DNA of 13,973 bases from an uncultured Treponema sp. (lineage in GTDB: Bacteria; Spirochaetota; Spirochaetia; Treponematales; Treponemataceae): NCBI GenBank assembly GCA_937892225.1, contig CALAUH010000194.1:1-13973 (forward strand), written 5' to 3'. The translations under genes were made by a program, and so were the position numbers. Below are positions 1 through 6,978 of this stretch, one piece after another. The notes under the pieces were generated by a model. That model was not told the origin of the DNA, did not search any database, and saw nothing but the letters and a program-made list of their open reading frames with translations. Every line of letters starts with the position of its first letter. Within the stretch, counting starts at the first letter, position 1.

Positions 1-822
1 TTTAATTACAGAAATTAACTGCTTTTTACCGTCTTTAGCTTTTGGATACATACGTGGAATATTTTCGTAGAATCCGCCACCAGTTACGTGAACCATTCCG
101 TGAATTGATTTTCTATATTTTTCAAGAACTTCCATTACAGGTTTTACATAAATACGAGTTGGAGTTAAAAGAACTTCTCCAATTGTTTTTCCAGTATCTT
201 TTCCATCAATAATTAATGGATCATTATAATTTTTAACAAGTTTACGAACTAAACTAAATCCGTTTGAGTGAACACCAGTAGATGAAAGACCAATAAGAAC
301 ATCACCCTGTTTAATATCAGTTCCAGTAATCATTTCTTTTTTCTCACCGAAACCTACACCAAAACCTGCCAAATCATATTTTCCATCATCATAGAAATCT
401 GGCATTTCTGCTGTTTCACCGCCAAGTAAAGCACATCCTGTATCTACACAACCATCTGCAACACCTTTTACTAAATCAGCAGCAACATCAGCATCGAGTT
501 TACCACAAGCAACGTAATCAAGAAAGAAAGAAGTCTGAACACCTGAACAAAGAATATCATTAACGCTCATTGCAACACAGTCAATACCAACTGTATCGTA
601 TTTCTTCATCTGAAATGCAATGTCGAGTTTAGTACCAACACCATCAGTACCACTTACAACAACAGGATTTTTAAGACCTTTTGGTACTTCAAACATTCCA
701 TTAAAACTTCCAAGTCCTGTTAAAAGACCAGGAATTGCAGTTCTTTTTGCGTGTTCCTTATATTTGTTAACTGCGCGGTAACCTTCTTCTACATCTACAC
801 CAGATTCTTTGTAACTTGCCAT
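1..822 (-). CDS. purM: Phosphoribosylformylglycinamidine cyclo-ligase (AIR synthetase), 3' end outside window
   Basis: This cytosolic enzyme of de novo purine synthesis closes FGAM to AIR using ATP. The window holds the first 274 codons of a family that is usually about 345 residues long, so the C-terminal part lies beyond position 1. Visible motifs are the N-terminal YKESGVDVEEGYRAV segment, the nucleotide-binding VSGTDGVGTKLD (about residues 57-68), DCVAMSVNDILCSG (about 81-94) and GGETAEMPDFY (about 134-144), all typical of PurM. The start at 822 is supported by an AAGGAG ribosome binding site at 830-835, seven bases upstream. It lies 21 bases after the purE stop, so the two are probably one transcript. 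Codon use is slightly richer in GGT/GTT than its neighbours, as expected for a well expressed gene. The identification is firm. Confidence 0.96.
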   Translation of the reverse strand, partial: MASYKESGVDVEEGYRAVNKYKEHAKRTAIPGLLTGLGSFNGMFEVPKGLKNPVVVSGTDGVGTKLDIAFQMKKYDTVGIDCVAMSVNDILCSGVQTSFFLDYVACGKLDADVAADLVKGVADGCVDTGCALLGGETAEMPDFYDDGKYDLAGFGVGFGEKKEMITGTDIKQGDVLIGLSSTGVHSNGFSLVRKLVKNYNDPLIIDGKDTGKTIGEVLLTPTRIYVKPVMEVLEKYRKSIHGMVHVTGGGFYENIPRMYPKAKDGKKQLISVIK

Positions 823-843
823 TTATACGCTCCTTATATAAAA

Positions 844-1338
844 TTAAAATTCAATATCAATACCAGTTGCAGCTGCATCAGATGCCAACTTTGCTCTGAA
901 TACCTTTAATTTTTCTGATAATTCTTTATCCTGCAATGCAAGAATCTGTAAAGCAAGATATGCTGCATTTTTTGCACTGTTAATTCCAACTGTAGCAACT
1001 GGAATCTGTGGTGGCATCTGAACAATACTTAAAAGTGCATCCATTCCACCTAAACCATTAGACTTGTCTGAAACACACTCTAACGGTACACCAATAACAG
1101 GCAATGTTGTAATTCCTGCAATAACACCTGGAAGTGCTGCAGCAAGACCTGCTCCGGCAATAATAACCTGACAGCCATCTTTTTCAACCTGTTCTACAGT
1201 TTGTTTTAATAACGCACCGGCTCTGTGTGCAGAAATAATATAAGCCTTGTACTCAACGCCGAATTCTGTAAGAATATCAGCGGCCTTTTTCATAGTGTCT
1301 TTATCAGACTTTGAACCAAAAAAAATTGCAACTTTCAT
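844..1338 (-). CDS. purE: PurE, N5-carboxyaminoimidazole ribonucleotide mutase (class I type)
   Basis: PurE makes CAIR, the next purine intermediate after the AIR produced by PurM. The product has 164 residues. It shows GSKSD (8-12) and SAHR (36-39), the phosphate and active-site motifs, and SIVQMPPQIPVATVGIN (104-120). Length and SAHR fit class I PurE (N5-CAIR mutase) better than the class II AIR carboxylase known from Treponema denticola. The loop usually reading GGAAHLPG in class I reads LAAALPG here (Ala68 in place of His). No purK is visible in the window. I chose the ATG at 1338 because MKVAIFFGSKSD is the normal N-terminus. An upstream in-frame ATG at 1371 would add 11 atypical residues and would lie inside the promoter. 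There is no Shine-Dalgarno sequence, and a promoter abuts the start (leaderless prediction). Confidence 0.95.
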   Translation of the reverse strand: MKVAIFFGSKSDKDTMKKAADILTEFGVEYKAYIISAHRAGALLKQTVEQVEKDGCQVIIAGAGLAAALPGVIAGITTLPVIGVPLECVSDKSNGLGGMDALLSIVQMPPQIPVATVGINSAKNAAYLALQILALQDKELSEKLKVFRAKLASDAAATGIDIEF

Positions 1339-1344
1339 ATATGT

Positions 1345-1373
1345 GTTATAGCATAAAAAAAGGTTATTCACAA
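1345..1373 (-). promoter_or_regulatory. Promoter of purE (predicted leaderless)
   Basis: Reading the minus strand, a -35 TTGTGA (1373-1368), a 17-base spacer containing a run of seven T, and an extended -10 TGC-TATAAC (hexamer 1350-1345) are followed by six bases and the purE ATG at 1338. A start site about seven bases after the -10 would fall on the A of ATG. The placement is a sequence match; the leaderless conclusion is inferred. Confidence 0.7.
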
Positions 1374-1394
1374 TACAAAATTTTTTTGTATAAT
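1367..1394 (+). promoter_or_regulatory. Promoter of the FAD-dependent dehydrogenase gene (predicted leaderless)
   Basis: A consensus -10 TATAAT lies at 1389-1394, exactly six bases before the ATG at 1401. The best -35 is TTCACA at 1367-1372 (5 of 6 matches, 16-base spacer), and the spacer carries seven T at 1381-1387. The -35 overlaps that of the divergent purE promoter. No Shine-Dalgarno sequence precedes the start. Confidence 0.65.
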
Positions 1395-1400
1395 AGATTA

Positions 1401-2990
1401 ATGATTAAAATTATTTCAATTACAGTTAAACCGGAAGAAACGGAAAACAAAAATCTTATCAATAAACTCATTCACAAAGAACTGAATTTACCAAAAAATT
1501 CAAATCACAAAATAATAAGTAAATTTGAGAAAAAATCTATTGATGCAAGACACGGACAGATTAAAATCCATCTGAAATACACAGTTTATATTGATGAAGA
1601 ACCTCCTGAAAATGACAATTCAATTCCTGAATGGAAAAATGCTGATAGTAAAAAAACTGTATTAATCATAGGATCAGGACCAGCCGGACTTTTTGCTGCA
1701 TTAAAACTTTTAGAAAGCGGAATTAAACCTGTTATAATTGAACGCGGGAAAAATACACATGAAAGACGAGAAGATATTGCCTTAATAAGCACAAAACATT
1801 TTGTAAATGAAAATTCAAATTACTGCTTTGGTGAAGGTGGAGCCGGAACTTTTTCTGACGGTAAACTTTACACAAGAAGTAATAAACGCGGTGATATTTC
1901 CAAAATTTTACGCATTTTCGTACATTTTGGAGCAGATAAAAAAATCCTGACAGATGCACATCCGCATATTGGAACCGACAGACTGCCTTTAATCATAAAC
2001 AACATCCGAAAATTTATTATAGAAAAAGGCGGGGAATTTTATTTTAATACACTTTGTACAGATTTACTCCTTAGTGATGATAAAGTTACTGGGATTAAAA
2101 CAATCAATACAATCACAAAAGAAGAGAAAAACTTTTCAGGACAATCAGTTATTCTTGCAACAGGACATTCATCTATAGATATCTACACAATGATTGCAAA
2201 AATAAATCCATCTGCCCTAGAAGCAAAAACTTTTGCAGCCGGAGTAAGAGTTGAACATCCAAGAGAATTAATTGATTCAATTCAATTCCACGGTAAAAAA
2301 ACAGAAGATATGATGGCGGCAGAATACAACGTAAAAGCTCAAGTTTTAGACCGCGGAGTATATTCGTTCTGTATGTGCCCCGGTGGATTTATTGTACCTT
2401 CAAGTTCAGGACCAGACGAAATTGTAGTAAACGGCATGTCTACCGCAAAAAGAAACTCTAAATGGTCAAATTCAGCAATAGTTGTAGAAATAAGACCAGA
2501 AGATATACCACAAAAATTTATTACAGAAGCTGAAAAATCAGGATGTAAAGCTCTAGCAGGATTATTATTTAGAACTGATATAGAACAAAAAGCAAAAAAA
2601 GAAGCTGAAGGACAAGCAGCACCAAGCCAGAAATTAACCGATTTTCTTGATAATAAAAAAACAACGGATTTTCCACCAGTCAGTTTTACACCGGGAATTA
2701 CAAGTTCAAATCTAAACGATTGGCTTCCACAACACATATCAAAACGGCTTGCTTTAGGATTTAAAGAAATTAATAAAAATATGAAAGGTTTTATTAGTGA
2801 TAAAGCAGTTTTAATAGCACCAGAAACAAGAACAAGTACTCCAGTTAGAATTTTGCGTGATAAAGAAACCTTAGAAAATCCATTCATAAAAAAATTATAC
2901 CCTTGTGGAGAAGGAAGCGGATATTCAGGCGGTATTGTTTCAAGTGCAATGGATGGTGAAAAAATAGCAGAAACAATTAGCAAAAATTAA
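1401..2990 (+). CDS. FAD-dependent dehydrogenase, COG2509-like
   Basis: A 529-residue flavoprotein. Residues 1-65 form a small charged N-terminal domain. A Rossmann FAD site, VLIIGSGPAGLFAA (87-100), follows, with the acidic end of strand 2 in VIIERG (111-116). Further on are GEGGAGTFSDGKL (144-156), which is characteristic of this uncharacterised oxidoreductase family, IAPETRTSTPVRILRD near the C-terminus, and a closing flavin-binding segment YPCGEGSGYSGG. The physiological substrate is not known for the family. The enzyme is probably cytosolic, as there is no signal peptide. The frame stays open upstream to 1311, but I start at 1401: the N-terminus MIKIISITVKPEE is sensible, and a consensus -10 box ends six bases before it, which would leave any upstream start outside the transcript. 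It is divergent from purE and followed 21 bases later by a membrane regulator gene that has its own promoter. Confidence 0.88.
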   Translation: MIKIISITVKPEETENKNLINKLIHKELNLPKNSNHKIISKFEKKSIDARHGQIKIHLKYTVYIDEEPPENDNSIPEWKNADSKKTVLIIGSGPAGLFAALKLLESGIKPVIIERGKNTHERREDIALISTKHFVNENSNYCFGEGGAGTFSDGKLYTRSNKRGDISKILRIFVHFGADKKILTDAHPHIGTDRLPLIINNIRKFIIEKGGEFYFNTLCTDLLLSDDKVTGIKTINTITKEEKNFSGQSVILATGHSSIDIYTMIAKINPSALEAKTFAAGVRVEHPRELIDSIQFHGKKTEDMMAAEYNVKAQVLDRGVYSFCMCPGGFIVPSSSGPDEIVVNGMSTAKRNSKWSNSAIVVEIRPEDIPQKFITEAEKSGCKALAGLLFRTDIEQKAKKEAEGQAAPSQKLTDFLDNKKTTDFPPVSFTPGITSSNLNDWLPQHISKRLALGFKEINKNMKGFISDKAVLIAPETRTSTPVRILRDKETLENPFIKKLYPCGEGSGYSGGIVSSAMDGEKIAETISKN

Positions 2991-3005
2991 ATAATATGCT
3001 ATAAT
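2977..3005 (+). promoter_or_regulatory. Promoter of the membrane LuxR-like gene (predicted leaderless)
   Basis: An extended -10 TGC-TATAAT (hexamer 3000-3005) sits six bases before the ATG at 3012. A weak -35 TTAGCA lies at 2977-2982 with a 17-base spacer, inside the last codons of the FAD enzyme gene. No Shine-Dalgarno sequence is present. The arrangement matches the purE and FAD enzyme promoters. Confidence 0.65.
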
Positions 3006-3011
3006 AACTAT

Positions 3012-3770
3012 ATGAAAAAACAATGGTTTACTTTAGAGAGATTTTTATCGCTTATTGTTTTTTTATACCTTGCAATTATATTAATAGTAACAAATTCTCT
3101 TCCACTAAAAAATAATTCTGAAATTCCATATTTAGGATTTGTTATACAAATATGTCATATCGTTTTTTTAACTCTTGCTGTAATAAATTTTATTCATCCC
3201 ATAAAATTAATACCGATTTTATGTTTTGTTCTGGAAAGTTTTATAGCCATGATAAGCGGACTTGAATATTTAGCCGTCTTCATGTTTCACTCAGCACTTG
3301 TTTTAGTATATCTGGATGATTTATTTGAACATAAATTAAATAAAAAAATTATTTTTATGATTATAATTCATCTTTGCAGTATGGCCCTTTTATATCCACA
3401 AGGATGGATTAAAATATTAATAACTCTATCTTATTCAATTTTTACTTTCTTATTTTATTTAATAGTATTTAATATCATACGTCAGAAAGTTTTAAAATTT
3501 TATCCTTCTGTAGTTACCGAAAACACAATTATAAAAGAAATTAAAGTTGGAAAAACAATAAATCTTTCGAAATACTCACTTACAAACAGACAGATTGATT
3601 TTATCCTTGAAAACATAAAAAACAATCTTAATTACCGCGAAATCAGTGCAAAATACAAAGTCAGTGTCTCTACCGTAAAAAAAGAATTTGTTGAAATTTT
3701 TAAGATTTTTAATATAACAAAACTCGAAGAATTAAGAATGTTATTAATGCAGTTCGATATACAAAGATAA
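3012..3770 (+). CDS. Membrane-anchored LuxR-type helix-turn-helix regulator
   Basis: A 252-residue protein in two halves. Residues 1-157 are strongly hydrophobic with about six predicted membrane helices (near 10-28, 40-60, 64-82, 85-103, 112-128 and 132-156). Residues 188-247 look like a LuxR/GerE DNA-binding domain: SLTNRQIDFILENI, then YREISAKYKVSVSTVKKEF with the recognition-helix signature SxSTVK, then FKIFNITKLEELRML, which aligns with the usual 'lxvxnRxeL' end of the domain. I infer a transcription factor that senses something at or in the inner membrane and acts on DNA while anchored. No receiver or PAS domain is visible. The ligand and targets are unknown. It may regulate neighbours, but nothing shows this. 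It converges on the next gene with only six bases between the stop codons. Confidence 0.72.
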   Translation: MKKQWFTLERFLSLIVFLYLAIILIVTNSLPLKNNSEIPYLGFVIQICHIVFLTLAVINFIHPIKLIPILCFVLESFIAMISGLEYLAVFMFHSALVLVYLDDLFEHKLNKKIIFMIIIHLCSMALLYPQGWIKILITLSYSIFTFLFYLIVFNIIRQKVLKFYPSVVTENTIIKEIKVGKTINLSKYSLTNRQIDFILENIKNNLNYREISAKYKVSVSTVKKEFVEIFKIFNITKLEELRMLLMQFDIQR

Positions 3771-3776
3771 AAAAAT

Positions 3777-4301
3777 CTATTTATGCAAAATCTTTTTTAA
3801 TTCTTTCTTAGCTACATTACATTCTGATTCAGAAGAAAATATAAGCTGATATTCACGATCTTTAATATCTTTTATAACAAGAGTTTCCGGTGAATATTTT
3901 GAATTTTCATCTTTTAACATTTTTGATTGTGGCAGCTCTTTTATCTGATCAAACAAAATTATATATCCACTTTGAACAATTGCATTTTCATAAATTCCAC
4001 ATAAGTTTGTTAAACTAATCTCTTTTACTGTAATAAAATTACCTAAAACTGCACATAAATTTAAAACAACAGCAGCAAATATTTGAAATCTGATTCTGCT
4101 TACAAGAAAAATTAAAATAGCACAAAAAACAATAATTACAACATCTTTTACAAAAGTAGATTTTTGTTTTTCAGTTGATGTAAACTGCATCAACATTTTA
4201 CCGGCATATTTATTTACCTTTGTTCTTCTAACTGGAATTAAAATAAAAACCAATAAATATAGAACATAAGCTGCAATCATCATAATTGTTTCTCTTATCA
4301 T
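3777..4301 (-). CDS. Small membrane protein of unknown function
   Basis: I do not recognise this 174-residue protein. It has three likely membrane helices (about 7-24, 53-69 and 72-91), with a positively charged loop RRTKVNKYAGK after the first. A soluble C-terminal domain follows (about 95-174), with beta-rich stretches such as LCGIYENAIVQSGYIILF and LVIKDIKDREYQLIF. This loosely resembles a small PH-like or DUF5673-like domain, a low-confidence guess. Its start overlaps the Nudix stop in an ATGA, and an AGAGGT ribosome site precedes it, so it is translationally coupled and the last gene of the six-gene cluster. It is too short in its membrane part to be an ECF S component (normally five or six helices), although its position after the transporter invites that thought. 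Confidence 0.7.
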   Translation of the reverse strand: MIRETIMMIAAYVLYLLVFILIPVRRTKVNKYAGKMLMQFTSTEKQKSTFVKDVVIIVFCAILIFLVSRIRFQIFAAVVLNLCAVLGNFITVKEISLTNLCGIYENAIVQSGYIILFDQIKELPQSKMLKDENSKYSPETLVIKDIKDREYQLIFSSESECNVAKKELKKILHK

Positions 4302-4852
4302 TTTTTACCTCTGTTGTTAAATAAAACTTTTAATGTATTTACTGCACTTACAAAAGCCAGTGGAAGTTTATCTATATCCTGAATTGAATTAATTTTACAG
4401 ATTTTAATTCCCTGCACTTCAGATTCTTCTGCCTTTAACTGTTTTTCAAAATCATACAAAGAATCATATTCGGAAGAAAGTTCCGCTTTAAAAAAAATAT
4501 CACATGTTTTATAAACAATATTTTTATATTCATAAGTATTTGGAAAAGTACACAAATATTCTGGTGTACTTATATTAATTCCAAGTTCTTCTTTACATTC
4601 ACGGATTATCGCTTCTTCAGCAGTTTCATCACAATCAACAAAACCACCGGGCAGACATAATTTTCCTTTCTGAGGATTTTTTGCCCTTATCTCAAATAAA
4701 AAATTATTGTCTTTATCATAAATTACAATTCCAACTGCAGCAGCAACATTATTATATAAATCAAAACCACAATCAGGACAAAACCATTTTCTGTTATTTT
4801 TAACAACAATGTTTTTACTCAAACACATCGGACAGGCATTAAACTCATTCAT
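4298..4852 (-). CDS. Nudix hydrolase with N-terminal zinc ribbon
   Basis: A 184-residue cytosolic enzyme that should cleave a nucleoside diphosphate linked to another moiety. Residues 7-28 form a zinc ribbon (C7-x2-C10 and C25-x2-C28). The Nudix box runs from G70 to I92: G70, E76, then R84-E85, E88-E89 and G91, with all metal-binding acidic residues intact. Cys86 occupies a slot that is usually aliphatic. The layout resembles ribbon-type Nudix proteins acting on NAD-like or ADP-ribose-like dinucleotides, but the substrate cannot be read from sequence. The start codon shares one base with the transporter stop (TAATG), and a GAGGTG ribosome site lies at 4862-4867, so it is co-translated with the ECF transporter. 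A cofactor-related substrate would suit that context, which is inference. Confidence 0.9.
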   Translation of the reverse strand: MNEFNACPMCLSKNIVVKNNRKWFCPDCGFDLYNNVAAAVGIVIYDKDNNFLFEIRAKNPQKGKLCLPGGFVDCDETAEEAIIRECKEELGINISTPEYLCTFPNTYEYKNIVYKTCDIFFKAELSSEYDSLYDFEKQLKAEESEVQGIKICKINSIQDIDKLPLAFVSAVNTLKVLFNNRGKK

Positions 4853-6951
4853 TATTTAAAACACCTCATAGTAATTGCATCTGCAAGATAAATTGAACGT
4901 TTTATAGCCTGTACAATCAATGGAATTATTAATGGAATAATACCTTTTACTTTTGCGAAGAAACCTTTTGCTTTACCAAGTCCACCCCTGATAATCTGAG
5001 TTTTTATGATTGAAATAGTTTCTTCAACAAACAAAGGAATAAATCTGAATACAATTTCTATTATGATAATAAAATATCTAACAGGAATTTTTATATATGT
5101 AAGAGGTTTTAGCAAAAATGAAAGTCCTTCGAGTAATTCATACTCAGGTGTTGAAACAAAGAATCCTCCAATACAGCCAATTGCAGCATTTGTTTTCAAG
5201 ATAGTCGTAAGACAATAAAGAAGTTTTGGAATAGTTTCCATTTTTAAAAATAAAAATTGAAATGTACTGAATAAAACCAAAAATGGAAAAATCTTTACAA
5301 GTGATAATAAATATCTTTTTAATCCAAAACCACACAACAAAGCATAAATAAAACTTATTACCATCATGCCGGCTGCCAAAAACCATTTATTAAATGATAA
5401 AGACAAAATAAACAAAACTAAGAAAAGAACAATTCGTACTGCAGAATTTAATTTTTCCACAGGATATTCTTTCGTTCTAGTCTGTCCGGAAAGTGATAAC
5501 AAAGTTTTTCTAAGATTAACAAGCATTGAAGCTGATTCATATGATTTCATCTTAGGTAAAATTTCTTTTCTATCATTAAAAGTTTCTTCAACAAAATTTT
5601 CTACATCATATGTTTGAGAAACAACAGTACCATTTTCTACTGTAATATGAGAATCTGCTATTTCAATTTCATCCTGCTTATGGGTACTGAATAAAACTGT
5701 TTTTCCTTCTTCTGTAAGTTTTCGCAATAATTTCAAAACCTTATATCTTGATTCACCATCAAGACCGGCAGTCGGTTCATCAAAGAAAATAATATCTTTA
5801 TTAAGTGCAATTATTCCAGCCAACGATAAACGACGCTGCTCTCCTCCACTTAAAAAAGTTGACTGTCGGTTTGCAAAATCACTATACGGAAGATTTACAT
5901 TTTCCATTGCATTTTTTACACGGTCAAGAAGTTCACTTCCTTTTACACCCTGATTTTTTACACCGAAAGCAACATCATCAGCAGCAAATGTTTCAAAAAG
6001 AGCATCTGCACAATTTTGTTGCGCAAAAGAAGGTTTAGTTTCACAAAGAATATCTCCACTTTCGGGTAAAAGCAAACCGCATCCAAGTTCCAGGATAGTC
6101 GATTTTCCAGAACCAGAAATACCCTGAATAGAATTCAAAGTTCCCTTTTTTAAACTGAAATTTACATCATGAATACCAGACTTATGTTCTTTATCATACG
6201 AAAAAGATACATTCATAAATTCGAGAACAGTTTTACCACCAGTGACCTTTTTGTTTTTTAATTCATTAATCTTAGGATAAAAAATTTTATTACAAAGTTC
6301 TTCCTGTTTAAAAAACTCATTTTTAGTTCCAGAAAAACAAATTTCACCTTTATCCATACAGATAACATTTTGTGCTTCACTTACAGCTTCTTTATCATGT
6401 GTTATATGAATGATTGTATTATGTCTGTTATGCCAGAATTTTAAAAACTGATAGATAGATTTTCTGGAGGCTGGATCCAACATAGAAACACTTTCATCTA
6501 AAACAAGAATTTCAGGCCAGACGGCAAGAATGCCCGATAAAGCAAGTTTCTGTGTTTGTCCTAAAGATAATGATGATGAAGATTTTTCGGCTTCCTGTAA
6601 AAGTCCGACTATATTTAAACACTCAATAGTTCTTAATTCAATTTCACTTGATTGCAAACCAAGATTTTTTGGTCCAAAAGAAGTATCTCTATAAACGATT
6701 GAACTAACAATCTGTTCTTTAGGAGACTGGAAAAGCATTCCAATTCTTTTGTTTGAATCAACTTGAATATTACCAGACTGATTAACTTCAAGATTACAAA
6801 TCAATCTGGCTAAAGTACTTTTACCGCTACCATTAGCACCAACAATAGCGGTATAAGAACCTTCTTTAATTTCCAAAGAAACATTATTTACTGCATTTTT
6901 ATCTGAATCTGCATATTTAAAACTAACGTTCTCTACAGTAATAGCGTTCAT
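4852..6951 (-). CDS. Fused ECF transporter energising module (EcfA-EcfA'-EcfT in one chain)
   Basis: A 699-residue protein that normally exists as three subunits. ATPase 1 (1-230): Walker A GANGSGKST (38-46), Q-loop LFQSP (73-77), signature LSLGQ (128-132), Walker B ILVLDES (148-154), H-loop HITHD (182-186). ATPase 2 (241-450): Walker A GISGSGKST (277-285), AQQN (310-313), signature LSGGEQ (367-372), Walker B IIFFDEP (387-393), STHKQ (422-426). The EcfT domain (about 500-699) has several membrane helices and a coupling region IIRGGLGKAKG (653-663). The chain stops at ADAITMRCFK, where EcfT proteins usually have a second ARG motif. ECF modules import vitamins or metals with a separate substrate-binding S protein. 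None is encoded here, so it may serve S components elsewhere. It starts 27 bases after the FecR gene without a good ribosome site. Confidence 0.9.
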   Translation of the reverse strand: MNAITVENVSFKYADSDKNAVNNVSLEIKEGSYTAIVGANGSGKSTLARLICNLEVNQSGNIQVDSNKRIGMLFQSPKEQIVSSIVYRDTSFGPKNLGLQSSEIELRTIECLNIVGLLQEAEKSSSSLSLGQTQKLALSGILAVWPEILVLDESVSMLDPASRKSIYQFLKFWHNRHNTIIHITHDKEAVSEAQNVICMDKGEICFSGTKNEFFKQEELCNKIFYPKINELKNKKVTGGKTVLEFMNVSFSYDKEHKSGIHDVNFSLKKGTLNSIQGISGSGKSTILELGCGLLLPESGDILCETKPSFAQQNCADALFETFAADDVAFGVKNQGVKGSELLDRVKNAMENVNLPYSDFANRQSTFLSGGEQRRLSLAGIIALNKDIIFFDEPTAGLDGESRYKVLKLLRKLTEEGKTVLFSTHKQDEIEIADSHITVENGTVVSQTYDVENFVEETFNDRKEILPKMKSYESASMLVNLRKTLLSLSGQTRTKEYPVEKLNSAVRIVLFLVLFILSLSFNKWFLAAGMMVISFIYALLCGFGLKRYLLSLVKIFPFLVLFSTFQFLFLKMETIPKLLYCLTTILKTNAAIGCIGGFFVSTPEYELLEGLSFLLKPLTYIKIPVRYFIIIIEIVFRFIPLFVEETISIIKTQIIRGGLGKAKGFFAKVKGIIPLIIPLIVQAIKRSIYLADAITMRCFK

Positions 6952-6972
6952 TTTTTATGTGTTTAACCTAAA

Positions 6973-6978
6973 ATTATA
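6973..6978 (-). promoter_or_regulatory. Possible internal -10 box before the ECF transporter gene
   Basis: The 27-base gap between the FecR stop and the transporter ATG contains a perfect TATAAT on the minus strand directly after the stop codon. The sequence at -35 (TAGTTA) is poor. If used, it would separate expression of the transporter from the outer-membrane genes upstream. The evidence is weak in such AT-rich DNA. Confidence 0.3.

Noticed and set aside
1311..1400. Extended N-terminus for the FAD enzyme (start at 1311 or 1341)
   Set aside because: The extra residues are unlike the family, overlap the divergent purE gene, and lie upstream of a consensus -10 box that would place the transcript start at 1401.
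2339..2983. A 214-codon open frame on the minus strand opposite the FAD enzyme gene
   Set aside because: It mirrors the codons of a strong conserved gene, has no ribosome site or coding-like composition, and its translation lacks domain features. It is a shadow of the real gene.
3777..4301. Small membrane protein as the missing ECF S component
   Set aside because: It has only about three membrane helices and a soluble C-terminal domain, whereas S components are almost entirely membrane-embedded with five or six helices.
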